The notes under the pieces are model-generated. The model was given only the letters and a program-made list of their open reading frames with translations, was not told the DNA's origin and made no database searches. A DNA stretch of 64,000 nt from JASJAR01 sp039198225 (GTDB lineage Bacteria; Pseudomonadota; Alphaproteobacteria; Rhodobacterales; Rhodobacteraceae): positions 1 through 64,000 of the forward strand of contig JBCCTQ010000018.1 in the NCBI GenBank assembly GCA_039198225.1, given 5' to 3'. The translations under genes were made by a program, and so were the position numbers. Shown here one piece after another: positions 8,317 through 15,424 of this stretch; position 1 is the stretch's first letter, and every line of letters starts with the position of its first letter.

Positions 8317-9293
8317 CCACCCCCGACATTGCCCGGATCGAAGCGGCGCGCGCGCGCATCGAGGGCCATGCCCGACGCACCCCGTTTCTGACGTCGCCCT
8401 TTCTCGACGAGATCGCCGGTCGGCGGGTCTTCGTCAAAGCTGAATGCCTCCAAAAGACCGGATCGTTCAAATATCGCGGTGCCCGGGCGGCTTTGAGTGC
8501 CCTTTCGGCCGAAGAAGCGGCGCGGGGTGTGGTGGCCATTTCGTCAGGAAACCATGCCCAAGGGGTCGCGCTGGCGGCCCAGGAACTGGGGATCAAAGCC
8601 GCGATCCTCATGCCCGCCGACGCGCCCCGGATGAAGCTCGACAATACCCGTGCCCTCGGCGCCGAAGTCATCGAATATGACCGGTTCGGCGAAGACCGCG
8701 CCGCCCTCGGGACAGGGATCGCCGAGGAACGGGGTGCTGTGCTCATACCGCCTTTCGACCACCTGGAGGTGATTGCGGGCCAAGGGACGACCGGGCTGGA
8801 GATCGCCGAACAGGTGGCTGACGCCGGGATCGAGGCGGCGGATGTGCTCGTCTGCACCGGGGGTGGCGGGCTGTCTTCGGGGATTGCCCTGGCGTTGGAG
8901 GCAAAAGCGCCGGGGCTCCGGGTGCGGCCCGTGGAGCCCGAAGGCTTTGACGATGTGGCCCGGTCCCTCGCCCAAGGTAATCACGTCGCGAATGCGCCGG
9001 GGGCCCATTCGATCGCCGACGCGATCTTAACCGAGACGCCGGGGATGCTCACCTTCCCGATCCTCCATCGCCTGGCGGGGCCGGGGCTCGCCGTGGCCGA
9101 CGACGATGCGCTTCGGGCCATGGCCGAAGCCTTCCGGCGCTTGAAACTCGTCCTTGAACCTGGGGGTGCGGTGGCGCTGGCCGGAGCGCTTTTCCAGCCC
9201 GAGGCGGTGACCGGTGATGCGGTAATTGCGGTGGCGACGGGCGGCAATGTGGACGCCGATATCTTCGCCCGAGCCCTTAGTTACGCCGAATAG
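8313..9293 (+). CDS. Threonine/serine dehydratase-like PLP enzyme
   Basis: A fold-type II PLP enzyme of the threonine ammonia-lyase/serine racemase group. The Schiff-base lysine is Lys53 in GSFKYRGA. The cofactor-binding motifs SSGNHAQG and the glycine-rich CTGGGGL loop are present. There is no C-terminal ACT/regulatory domain, so it resembles catabolic or broad-specificity forms rather than biosynthetic IlvA. I choose GTG at 8313, which overlaps the preceding TGA as GTGA; an ATG at 8298 is an alternative. Substrate may be threonine, serine or 3-hydroxyaspartate. Confidence 0.88.
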   Translation: MTTPDIARIEAARARIEGHARRTPFLTSPFLDEIAGRRVFVKAECLQKTGSFKYRGARAALSALSAEEAARGVVAISSGNHAQGVALAAQELGIKAAILMPADAPRMKLDNTRALGAEVIEYDRFGEDRAALGTGIAEERGAVLIPPFDHLEVIAGQGTTGLEIAEQVADAGIEAADVLVCTGGGGLSSGIALALEAKAPGLRVRPVEPEGFDDVARSLAQGNHVANAPGAHSIADAILTETPGMLTFPILHRLAGPGLAVADDDALRAMAEAFRRLKLVLEPGGAVALAGALFQPEAVTGDAVIAVATGGNVDADIFARALSYAE

Positions 9294-9373
9294 ACAGCCC
9301 CAGCGTCACGTAATTGTGTGCCCCGGATCCGGCTGGGAGCCTTAGGGTCATTGGGATCAGAACGGGAAGCGAG

Positions 9374-9829
9374 ATGCCAATGATCGCGCGTATATATCCA
9401 CGAGCCCTGGCTCTTCTTTCGCTTCTGGCGCTCTTTTTCGGGCCGCCTGCCCTGGCCCAGTCCGAAGACGACCAGGCGGCCGTTCTCGCGGCCAATTCAG
9501 AGTTTTACCGCGCCTTTCGGGAAAGCGACCATCCAGCGATGAAGGACATATGGGCCGAGACCGGGCCCATGGCAGTTGAACACCCCTCCACGGGTCGGAT
9601 CGAAGGCCGCGAGCGAGTGATTGCCAGTTGGGAACGGATGATGATGGCCCCGCCCCGGATCACCTGTGCCCTAGAGAGCATCGGATATCAGGACGGGCTT
9701 TGGGGTGTGGTTTGCAATGAACAGCTCAATCCGGGTTCGGTTCGAATGATCAACATTTTTAAATCCGAGGACGGGGAATGGCGGATGGTTTACCATGGGC
9801 CCGCGCCGGATGTGGGGCCGTCGTCCTAA
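9374..9829 (+). CDS. Secreted NTF2-like (SnoaL-type) small protein
   Basis: A 151-residue protein with a Sec signal peptide (basic MPMIARIYPRAL, hydrophobic LLSLLALFF, cleavage near ALAQ). The mature part shows the NTF2-like pattern: AVLAANSEFYRAFRESDHPAM, then HPSTGRIEGRERVIASWERM, and a final strand DGEWRMVYHGPAP. Such domains bind small ligands or stabilise complexes; no catalytic residues are assigned here. The start at 9374 follows GGGAAGCGAG; an upstream in-frame start at 9314 would hide the signal peptide. It stands alone between the PLP enzyme and trmD. Confidence 0.82.
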   Translation: MPMIARIYPRALALLSLLALFFGPPALAQSEDDQAAVLAANSEFYRAFRESDHPAMKDIWAETGPMAVEHPSTGRIEGRERVIASWERMMMAPPRITCALESIGYQDGLWGVVCNEQLNPGSVRMINIFKSEDGEWRMVYHGPAPDVGPSS

Positions 9830-9974
9830 GGGACGGCACGCGCTGGGGCATCGCCGTTTTGAGAGTGAGGGACCGCGACGACCCGACGCCTTCGGCTTAG
9901 TTCCGGGCCAGGAACGCTGACCGACAAATGTATTTTCCGTTCAGCTTCGCCGGAAAACCCCCTAAACGCCCGCC

Positions 9975-10862
9975 ATGGCACGCCCGACAAAATCCCATGG
10001 TCGTCTCTCGATCCAAGCTTCCGCCAAACCCCGCGACCTGATGGGCGACACGCCGGCCGTTGCGGGCGCTTGGGAGGCGCGGGTCATCACGCTTTTTCCG
10101 GAGCTTTTTCCGGGGGTCCTGGGTGCCTCCTTAACGGGGAAGGCCTTGGCCGAAGGGCTCTGGCGGCTGACCCCGATCGATCTCCGCCGGTTCGGCGAAG
10201 GCAAACACCGTAACGTTGACGACACGCCCGCGGGCGGCGGGGCCGGCATGGTGCTCCGGGCGGATGTGCTTGAAAAGGCGCTGATCGAGGCCCAGCGTGG
10301 CGCACCGGATGCCCGCAAAGCTTGGCCGATCATCGCCCTTTCCCCCCGGGGTCGACCCTTCACCCAAGCCCGCGCCAAAGCGCTTTCCAAAGGCCAGGGC
10401 ATGACCCTGATTGCCGGGCGATTTGAAGGGATCGACCAACGGTTTCTTGACCATTTTGGGGTCGAAGAGGTCTCGCTCGGGGACTTCGTCCTCACCGGCG
10501 GAGAGATCGCTGCAATGGGGTTGATCGATGCAACCGTCCGACTTATACCCCGGGTCCTCGGGAACCAGGCCTCCCTCGACGAGGAGAGCTTCACAGAAGG
10601 GCTTCTGGAACACCCGCATTACACCAAACCCGCCGTCTGGCAGGGGCGCGATATTCCCGGGGTTCTTCTCTCCGGTCACCACGCCCAAATCGACGCTTGG
10701 CGAAAGGGTGAAGCCGAACGGCTGACGAAGGAACGGCGACCTGATCTCTGGCGGGCGTATTCGCATACGGACCCGGATGAAGACCGAGAGCTCTCTGGCG
10801 CACCCAACTCCGCGGACCAACCGCGGGCCAAGAGGAGTGGATCCGATGGATCTGATCGCTGA
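9975..10862 (+). CDS. trmD: tRNA (guanine37-N1)-methyltransferase TrmD
   Basis: A SPOUT-class knotted methyltransferase that makes m1G37, which prevents +1 frameshifting. Diagnostic motifs are GEGKHRNVDDTPAGGGAGM, the cofactor-knot region (GRFEGIDQRF, VSLGDFVLTGGE) and the ending RRPDLWRAY. The roughly 30-residue N-terminal extension with KSHGRLSIQA and PRDLMG is, as I recall, normal for this order. About 33 residues follow the usual end and overlap the start of rplS by 17 bases; the rplS ribosome-binding site lies inside trmD. The usual upstream rpsP and rimM are absent from this locus. Confidence 0.96.
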   Translation: MARPTKSHGRLSIQASAKPRDLMGDTPAVAGAWEARVITLFPELFPGVLGASLTGKALAEGLWRLTPIDLRRFGEGKHRNVDDTPAGGGAGMVLRADVLEKALIEAQRGAPDARKAWPIIALSPRGRPFTQARAKALSKGQGMTLIAGRFEGIDQRFLDHFGVEEVSLGDFVLTGGEIAAMGLIDATVRLIPRVLGNQASLDEESFTEGLLEHPHYTKPAVWQGRDIPGVLLSGHHAQIDAWRKGEAERLTKERRPDLWRAYSHTDPDEDRELSGAPNSADQPRAKRSGSDGSDR

Positions 10863-11235
10863 GATTGAAGCCGAGCAGGTAAAAGCGCTCGGCAAAGACA
10901 TCCCTGACTTTAAGGCCGGGGACACCGTGCGGGTCGGTTACAAAGTGACCGAGGGCACACGGAGCCGGGTGCAGAACTACGAAGGCGTCTGCATCAGCCG
11001 ACGGAACGGCGAAGGCATCGCCGGGTCGTTCACGGTCCGCAAGATCTCCTTCGGCGAGGGCGTGGAACGGGTGTTCCCCCTCCATTCAACCAATATCGAT
11101 TCCATCACCGTGGTCCGACGCGGGCGGGTCCGCCGGGCCAAGCTCTACTATCTCCGCGCCCGGCGCGGGAAATCGGCGCGGATCGCCGAAGACACCAATT
11201 ACAAGCCGAAAAAGTCGGCAGACGCGACGAGCTAA
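10846..11235 (+). CDS. rplS: 50S ribosomal protein L19
   Basis: L19 lies at the 30S-50S interface. The 129-residue sequence shows the family core: DFKAGDTVRVGYKVTEG, YEGVCISRRNGEG, SFTVRKISFGEGVERVFPLHS and RRGRVRRAKLYYLR. The ATG at 10846 follows AGAGGAG and lies within the last codons of trmD, implying translational coupling. The C-terminal extension after RARRGKSARI is typical of alphaproteobacteria. rpmE follows after 11 bp. Confidence 0.98.
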   Translation: MDLIAEIEAEQVKALGKDIPDFKAGDTVRVGYKVTEGTRSRVQNYEGVCISRRNGEGIAGSFTVRKISFGEGVERVFPLHSTNIDSITVVRRGRVRRAKLYYLRARRGKSARIAEDTNYKPKKSADATS

Positions 11236-11246
11236 GGAGCGGTACG

Positions 11247-11468
11247 ATGAAAAAAGATACCCATCCCGAATATCACATGATCGACGTCAAGCTGACCAAT
11301 GGCGACGTGGTACAAATGAAGTCGACCTGGGGCGCGGAAGGCGACACGCTGTCGCTCGACATTGACCCGAGCGTCCACCCAGCTTGGACCGGGGGCGGCA
11401 CGCGGCTCACCGATGCCGGCGGGCGCGTCTCAAAGTTCAAGAAAAAGTACGAAGGCCTCGGGTTCTGA
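11247..11468 (+). CDS. rpmE: 50S ribosomal protein L31 (zinc-free type)
   Basis: A 73-residue L31 beginning MKKDTHPEYHMIDVKLTNGD and ending KFKKKYEGLGF. It has no CxxC zinc ribbon cysteines, so it is the C-minus form usual in this group. The ATG follows AAGGAGCGG. It is the last gene of trmD-rplS-rpmE and is followed 35 bp later by a strong intrinsic terminator. Confidence 0.97.
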   Translation: MKKDTHPEYHMIDVKLTNGDVVQMKSTWGAEGDTLSLDIDPSVHPAWTGGGTRLTDAGGRVSKFKKKYEGLGF

Positions 11469-11502
11469 CACCCGCCGCAGATTTGGGAGCTTCGGCTCTC
11501 GG

Positions 11503-11535
11503 AAAACCCGCAGGTTACCCTGCGGGTTTTTTCTT
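11503..11535 (+). terminator. Rho-independent terminator of trmD-rplS-rpmE
   Basis: Perfect 12-bp arms AAAACCCGCAGG (11503-11514) and CCTGCGGGTTTT (11519-11530) with loop TTAC, followed by further T residues. This is the clearest intrinsic terminator in the window. Confidence 0.93.
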
Positions 11536-11923
11536 AGGCATGTGCGGCGGATTGAACGGGGCCGGATGCGGTCCAATCACAATCGGGCTGGAGCGCATAG
11601 ACACCGGAGTTCAGCCTATGGCTGCCCCGCGTCCCTGAGCTGAGATTTTTGTGTGAAATTAGAGGCTTCGCCTTTGGTGGGCGCGATATCTATCGCGGTG
11701 AGGCGTAGGCCAGAAGAGATCCAATCCCGTGGGCCGTTACCGCCGGAATGGGTTGGCAGGCCATTGACCCATCCAACCATTGTTCTGAATTTCCGAGCAA
11801 TGAAATGGGAATTTCGCGAATTTTCCTATCAACCAAAGCCGAATAGCGTGCGCACACGTTCACAAGGGGTGCTGCACGAACGCCGTTTCGTTGGGAAAAC
11901 CCATCAAAAACCAGGAGAAGAAC
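11536..11923. other. Non-coding gap with a 16-bp palindrome
   Basis: About 390 bp between the rpmE terminator and the ester cyclase. Open frames here look like shadows: they lack family features and one runs into the cyclase in another frame. A palindrome CGCGATA-TC-TATCGCG lies at 11682-11697. The last 120 bp are AT-richer and probably hold the cyclase promoter. I recognise no RNA family. Confidence 0.4.
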
Positions 11924-12403
11924 ATGTACGCAAAATCGTTTTTCACATCGGCGGCCGCTGCGGCGCTGATCGCGACCGCAAGTTTCGCCATGGCCGACGA
12001 CAAAGACAAAGTGGCCGTATTCTACGACCTTCTGAGCGATCCCGGCTCAGCGGAGCTTGCGGCAGCCTTTAAGGACGTCACGCTCGAGAATTGGGAGAGC
12101 ATCGGAAACTACACCGGCGAAAACAAAAGCCGCGAGGCCTTTCTCGGCCAGATGGGCGGTTTTGCCCAACTGATGCCCGACATCGAATGGGCGATCCAAG
12201 ACATGCACCAGGACGGCAATGTCATCACCGTGCGCAGCCGCGCGACCGGCACCCCGGTTGCCCCGTTCCTCGGCGTAGATGGCGAAGGCCGGAGTTTCGA
12301 CATCTTGACCATCGACATCCACGAATTGGAGGATGGCAAGATCGCCCGCACCTACCATGTCGAGGATTGGGCCACCGCGATCCAGCAGCTTTCCGGGCAA
12401 TAG
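11924..12403 (+). CDS. Secreted ester cyclase / SnoaL-like protein
   Basis: A 159-residue protein with a Sec signal peptide (MYAKSFFTSAAAAALIATA, cleavage near SFAMA). The mature part is a SnoaL-like NTF2 fold: VAVFYDLLSDPGSAELAAAF, a central MPDIEWAIQDMHQDGNVITV strand pair and a closing FDILTIDIHELEDGKIARTY, which resembles polyketide ester cyclase families. The ATG at 11924 follows AGGAGAAGA. A strong terminator follows 18 bp after the stop, so it is a single-gene unit. Function in the periplasm is unknown. Confidence 0.85.
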   Translation: MYAKSFFTSAAAAALIATASFAMADDKDKVAVFYDLLSDPGSAELAAAFKDVTLENWESIGNYTGENKSREAFLGQMGGFAQLMPDIEWAIQDMHQDGNVITVRSRATGTPVAPFLGVDGEGRSFDILTIDIHELEDGKIARTYHVEDWATAIQQLSGQ

Positions 12404-12421
12404 GTCCGGCACACTGCCAAG

Positions 12422-12450
12422 CGCGCCGCCCGGTGGGGCGGCGCGTTGTT
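12422..12450 (+). terminator. Terminator of the ester-cyclase gene
   Basis: Perfect 10-bp arms CGCGCCGCCC (12422-12431) and GGGCGGCGCG (12436-12445) with loop GGTG, followed by TTGTT. The T-run is interrupted once. Confidence 0.75.
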
Positions 12451-12518
12451 TGTGCCATGGCGGGCTTTTGGCTCTGTCGCCGCCGCGGCAGGGCAATGGA
12501 TAAATTGGGCCCCGCTTG

Positions 12519-12908
12519 TCAGATGCTGGGTTTAGCGGCCGCCACAACCAGTCGGTGCCAGGGGATAAACAAAAGCACACCCAATTCGAGGGTTATCGCA
12601 CCGGCGATGAAGGGCTCCGGGAGCCCGTAGTGCGTGACCGAATAAAGCCGAGCGAGACCGGCAAGCGCGGTCGCGCAAAGGACGATGGTCAAGACCGGGC
12701 CCGCAATATCGAGGTTCCTTACGATCCATAGGGTGAGGAGGAACGGCAGCATCGACCAGATTGCCGAAAAGCGCATCTGATTGTCCAGCCGGGCGGTCAC
12801 GTCGTCGTCCGGCAGATAGGCCGCGGCGCCGCCAAGGAAGTTCATCAAGCCGAAGGCGAAGGGAATGAACGCCACGACAAGGAGGGAGACTTGGAATATG
12901 CGCCGCAT
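12519..12908 (-). CDS. DUF4345-family membrane protein
   Basis: A 129-residue integral membrane protein with about four hydrophobic segments: residues 5-30, 48-65, 70-90 and 103-122. The order of features (FGLMNFLGGAAAYLPDDDVTARLDNQMRFSAIWSM..., then GLARLYSV) fits DUF4345, a small family of unknown function. It is divergent from a TetR regulator across an 88-bp gap with a strong inverted repeat, so it is the probable repressed target of that regulator. Confidence 0.82.
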   Translation of the reverse strand: MRRIFQVSLLVVAFIPFAFGLMNFLGGAAAYLPDDDVTARLDNQMRFSAIWSMLPFLLTLWIVRNLDIAGPVLTIVLCATALAGLARLYSVTHYGLPEPFIAGAITLELGVLLFIPWHRLVVAAAKPSI

Positions 12909-12918
12909 GCTTGCCTCG

Positions 12919-12962
12919 AATCTGATCGTTGTTCAGATATTGATATGATCAATGATCAGATT
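12919..12962. promoter_or_regulatory. Double TetR-type operator between DUF4345 gene and tetR
   Basis: Arms of 17 bp at 12919-12935 (AATCTGATCGTTGTTCA) and 12946-12962 (TGATCAATGATCAGATT) are complementary at 15 positions, with a 10-bp spacer. Each arm also contains its own 13-bp dyad, TGATCGTTGTTCA and TGATCAATGATCA, centred 23 bp apart. This suggests two adjacent dimer sites. It sits between the two divergent start codons and would control both genes. Confidence 0.65.
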
Positions 12963-12996
12963 GTGTCAATTCTATATTCGTGGTTCTCTCTCGGCC

Positions 12997-13584
12997 ATGG
13001 AAACCGACGCCCAATCCCGCGAGAACTATCACCATGGGAACCTTCCCGAGACATTGATCCAGGAGGGCGCGCAGCTCTTAGCGGAACGGGGGATCGAGAG
13101 GTTCAGTATGCGGGAAGTGGCGCGGCGGGCGGGCGTGGCCGCGGCTGCCCCATCGCATCACTTTGGGAATGCCAAGGGTCTTTTGACGGCGATCGCCACC
13201 GACGGGTTCCAGCGACTTGCGGCGCGCCAAGAAGCCGCACAGGCCGCCTCGACAGACCGCGAAGAGCAGATCGTCGCCATGTGCCGGGCTTACATAGAGA
13301 CCTGCGCCGAAGCGCCGGGTCACGCGGCGATCATGTTTCGCGTCGATCTCTTGGACGAGGGGGATGAACGGTTTCGCGAGCGCTCGTTTTACACGTTCGA
13401 TCTTCTGAGCACGGCGCTGCGCGCGGCGGCACCGACCGATGTGCAGGCCGACCAGATCAGTTACGCAACAAAGACGCTTTGGGCCGCCATGCACGGACTT
13501 CAGGCATTGGAGATGATCGAAGCCGACGAAGCGGACGCTCTGATCCGGTTCGCGGTGCGCACGCTCATCGCCGGATTGCAGTGA
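12997..13584 (+). CDS. TetR/AcrR-family transcriptional regulator
   Basis: A 195-residue repressor. The N-terminal helix-turn-helix is clear: YHHGNLPETLIQEGAQLLAE, then IERFSMREVARRAGVAAAAP and SHHFGNAKGLLTAIA. The C-terminal helices form a TetR_C-type ligand domain with EAPGHAAIMFRVDLLDEGD. The ATG at 12997 is used; an in-frame start at 12952 would place the N-terminus inside the operator. It likely represses itself and the divergent DUF4345 gene. Its stop codon is followed, in the same frame, by a cupin remnant. Confidence 0.92.
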   Translation: METDAQSRENYHHGNLPETLIQEGAQLLAERGIERFSMREVARRAGVAAAAPSHHFGNAKGLLTAIATDGFQRLAARQEAAQAASTDREEQIVAMCRAYIETCAEAPGHAAIMFRVDLLDEGDERFRERSFYTFDLLSTALRAAAPTDVQADQISYATKTLWAAMHGLQALEMIEADEADALIRFAVRTLIAGLQ

Positions 13585-13962
13585 ATTTGGGCCAACGCGC
13601 CCGGTGCGGGCGCGCCTCCGCATAACCATGTCGAGGATGACGCAGCGTTCTTCGTGCTCGATGGGCAATTTGAATTCATGGTCGACGGAAAAACCCAAAC
13701 CTGCTCCTCCGGCGATTTCGTCAAGATCCCGAGCGGTGCGGTCCATGCGTTCACCTGCACGTACGATGCGCCGGGGCGGCTTTTGTGCATCGACGCGCCG
13801 GGCCGGATCCAAGACGCGTTTTTCACCGAGGCCGGCGATGCCATGCCCAATGGGACGACGGAGGTTCCGCCGCCGGGCGGTCCGCCCGATATCCCGGCGC
13901 TGATGGCCGAGGCCAATCGGCTCGGTATCACCATCCTCCCTTCGGATGGTGCACCGGCCTGA
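13585..13962 (+). pseudogene. Cupin-domain protein remnant lacking its N-terminus
   Basis: Directly after the tetR TGA and in the same frame, translation gives IWANAPGAGAPPHNHVEDD and continues through a cupin barrel: the HxH metal motif and its Glu, FVLDGQFEFMVDG, then SGDFVKIPSGAVHAFT and a C-terminal tail to GAPA. About 30-40 N-terminal residues normal for such cupins are missing and no ATG, GTG or TTG precedes the metal motif. A GTG at 13654 would drop the HxH. A deletion fusing the end of tetR to the middle of a cupin gene is the simplest reading; readthrough or a non-standard start is possible. Confidence 0.65.
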
Positions 13963-14120
13963 GCCAACGCGGCGGTCCATGCCACCGCGAGCGGCGCTTC
14001 GCTGAAACCTATTCCGCTTTGGCGCCGAACGAACTAGATCGGGTTGGGACGGCAGAGCTTTTCGCCTGACCCAATCTCACCGCCACGGCCATCGGCCCGA
14101 GGCCGCCAACGGAGCGCCCC

Positions 14121-15152
14121 ATGAACATCGATCTTTTGAAACGCCTCTGCGAGACGCCGGGCGTGCCCGGCAATGAAGACAGGGTGCGCGCCCTCATCCT
14201 GTCCGAGATCGACGGGCTCTTCGACGAGGTGACCACCGATCCGATGGGCTCGCTCCTTTGCAAAAAGAACGGGAAGGCGGCCGATCCTCAGAAGATCATG
14301 CTCCTTTGCCATATGGACGAGATTGGGTTTCTCGTCTCCCACGTCTCGGAGAAAGGCTTCGTTAATGTCCTGCCAGTGGGCGGGTTTGACCCGCGCAACC
14401 TCTTCTCGCGCCGGGTCCGGGTCTGCGCGGCTGGGGGCGATCTTTTGGGCGTGATGAACCCCGGGGGCCGGCCGGTCCATATCGCTTCGGCCGCCGATCG
14501 GAAAAAGATCCCCGACCCCCATGAGTTCTTTGTCGATCTCGGCCTCGGGGAGGCGACGAAAGACAAGGTCGCGGTGGGCGACATGGTGGTCATGGAAGAA
14601 CCGTTCCTTGAGATCGGCGATAAGATCGTCTCGAAAGCCCTCGACAACCGGATCGCGTGCTGGCTCGGCATCGAAGCCATGCGGGGGCTGGGGAAGACAA
14701 AGCCCAAGGCAGAGATCCATGTGGCCTTCACCTCCCAGGAAGAGGTGGGGCTTCGCGGCGCGCGGACCGCGTCGTTCCAGGTCCGCCCCGATATAGGCAT
14801 CGGGATCGACACGACGCTGGCCTGCGACACGCCGGGCGTGCCCGAACAAGACCGGACCACGAGCCAAGGACAAGGGTTCGGCCTCCATGTGCGGGACGGG
14901 TCGTTTATCGCAGATAAGGGGCTCGTGGCGGATTTTGCGGCCCTCGCAGAAAAAAAGAAAATTCCCTTCCAGCGCACCATGCTCCGGGCCGGGGGCCAGG
15001 ACGGGGCGGCGGCCCAACAGTCCGCGGCCGGCGCCCGGGCCATCGGGATCGTGGTGGGCACGCGTTATATCCATACCGTGACCGAGATGATCCACAAATC
15101 CGACCTCGAAGCTGCGAGAAAGATCCTCGTGGCCTACCTCAAAGCCGCGTAA
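14121..15152 (+). CDS. M42-family metallopeptidase (glutamyl aminopeptidase type)
   Basis: A 343-residue cytosolic dinuclear-zinc aminopeptidase of family M42, usually a dodecameric tetrahedral particle that trims peptides. Metal and catalytic residues are visible: His64 (LLCHMDEIGF), Asp in SKALDNRIACW, the Glu-Glu pair in FTSQEEVGLRGA, Asp in IGIDTTLACDTPG and His in RYIHTVTEMIH. It starts MNIDLLKRLCETPGVPGNE at 14121. It stands alone; the next gene, mipZ, has its own promoter. Confidence 0.94.
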   Translation: MNIDLLKRLCETPGVPGNEDRVRALILSEIDGLFDEVTTDPMGSLLCKKNGKAADPQKIMLLCHMDEIGFLVSHVSEKGFVNVLPVGGFDPRNLFSRRVRVCAAGGDLLGVMNPGGRPVHIASAADRKKIPDPHEFFVDLGLGEATKDKVAVGDMVVMEEPFLEIGDKIVSKALDNRIACWLGIEAMRGLGKTKPKAEIHVAFTSQEEVGLRGARTASFQVRPDIGIGIDTTLACDTPGVPEQDRTTSQGQGFGLHVRDGSFIADKGLVADFAALAEKKKIPFQRTMLRAGGQDGAAAQQSAAGARAIGIVVGTRYIHTVTEMIHKSDLEAARKILVAYLKAA

Positions 15153-15166
15153 GGCGCGGGCGGCTC

Positions 15167-15188
15167 TTCATCCTGGTCAAAATACTCC
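15167..15188. repeat. Copy 2 of a dispersed 22-bp intergenic element
   Basis: Begins TTCATCCTGGTC and continues AAAATACTCC; followed by CGCCGGAGG. It is close to the copy at 42824-42845 and more distantly related to 4066-4086. It lies 15 bp after the M42 peptidase stop. Confidence 0.55.
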
Positions 15189-15359
15189 CGCCGGAGGCTT
15201 AAATCCTTTGGGACCGACGCCGGACATCGGAGCGTCCTTTGGCAAGCATGCGGGACTTGACGCCCCGTTGCCCCGGTGCAGTGGGCCCAAGGCAACAGCA
15301 TGCGTGGCGCTTGCGCAATATTCTGGCTCTAAGGCCCCCCGCCGAAGTGGCATTCCATG

Positions 15360-15388
15360 TTCCCAAGGGGACGCTGCCCCCATATAGT
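15360..15388 (+). promoter_or_regulatory. Candidate mipZ promoter
   Basis: TTCCCA (15360-15365), a 17-bp spacer and TATAGT (15383-15388), with the mipZ GTG start 37 bp further on. The -10 is good and the -35 is weak. No CtrA-type TTAA-N7-TTAA site is seen in this gap. Confidence 0.35.
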
Positions 15389-15424
15389 GCTGGAAAACCC
15401 ACGGAGTTGGGGAGAGAGCGAGCA

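Noticed and set aside
11653..12072. 139-codon frame before and into the ester cyclase
   Set aside because: Overlaps the signal peptide of the cyclase in another frame and has no domain or ribosome-binding site.
13078..13980. 300-codon frame antisense to tetR and the cupin remnant
   Set aside because: Composition typical of an antisense shadow; TetR motifs are clear on the plus strand.
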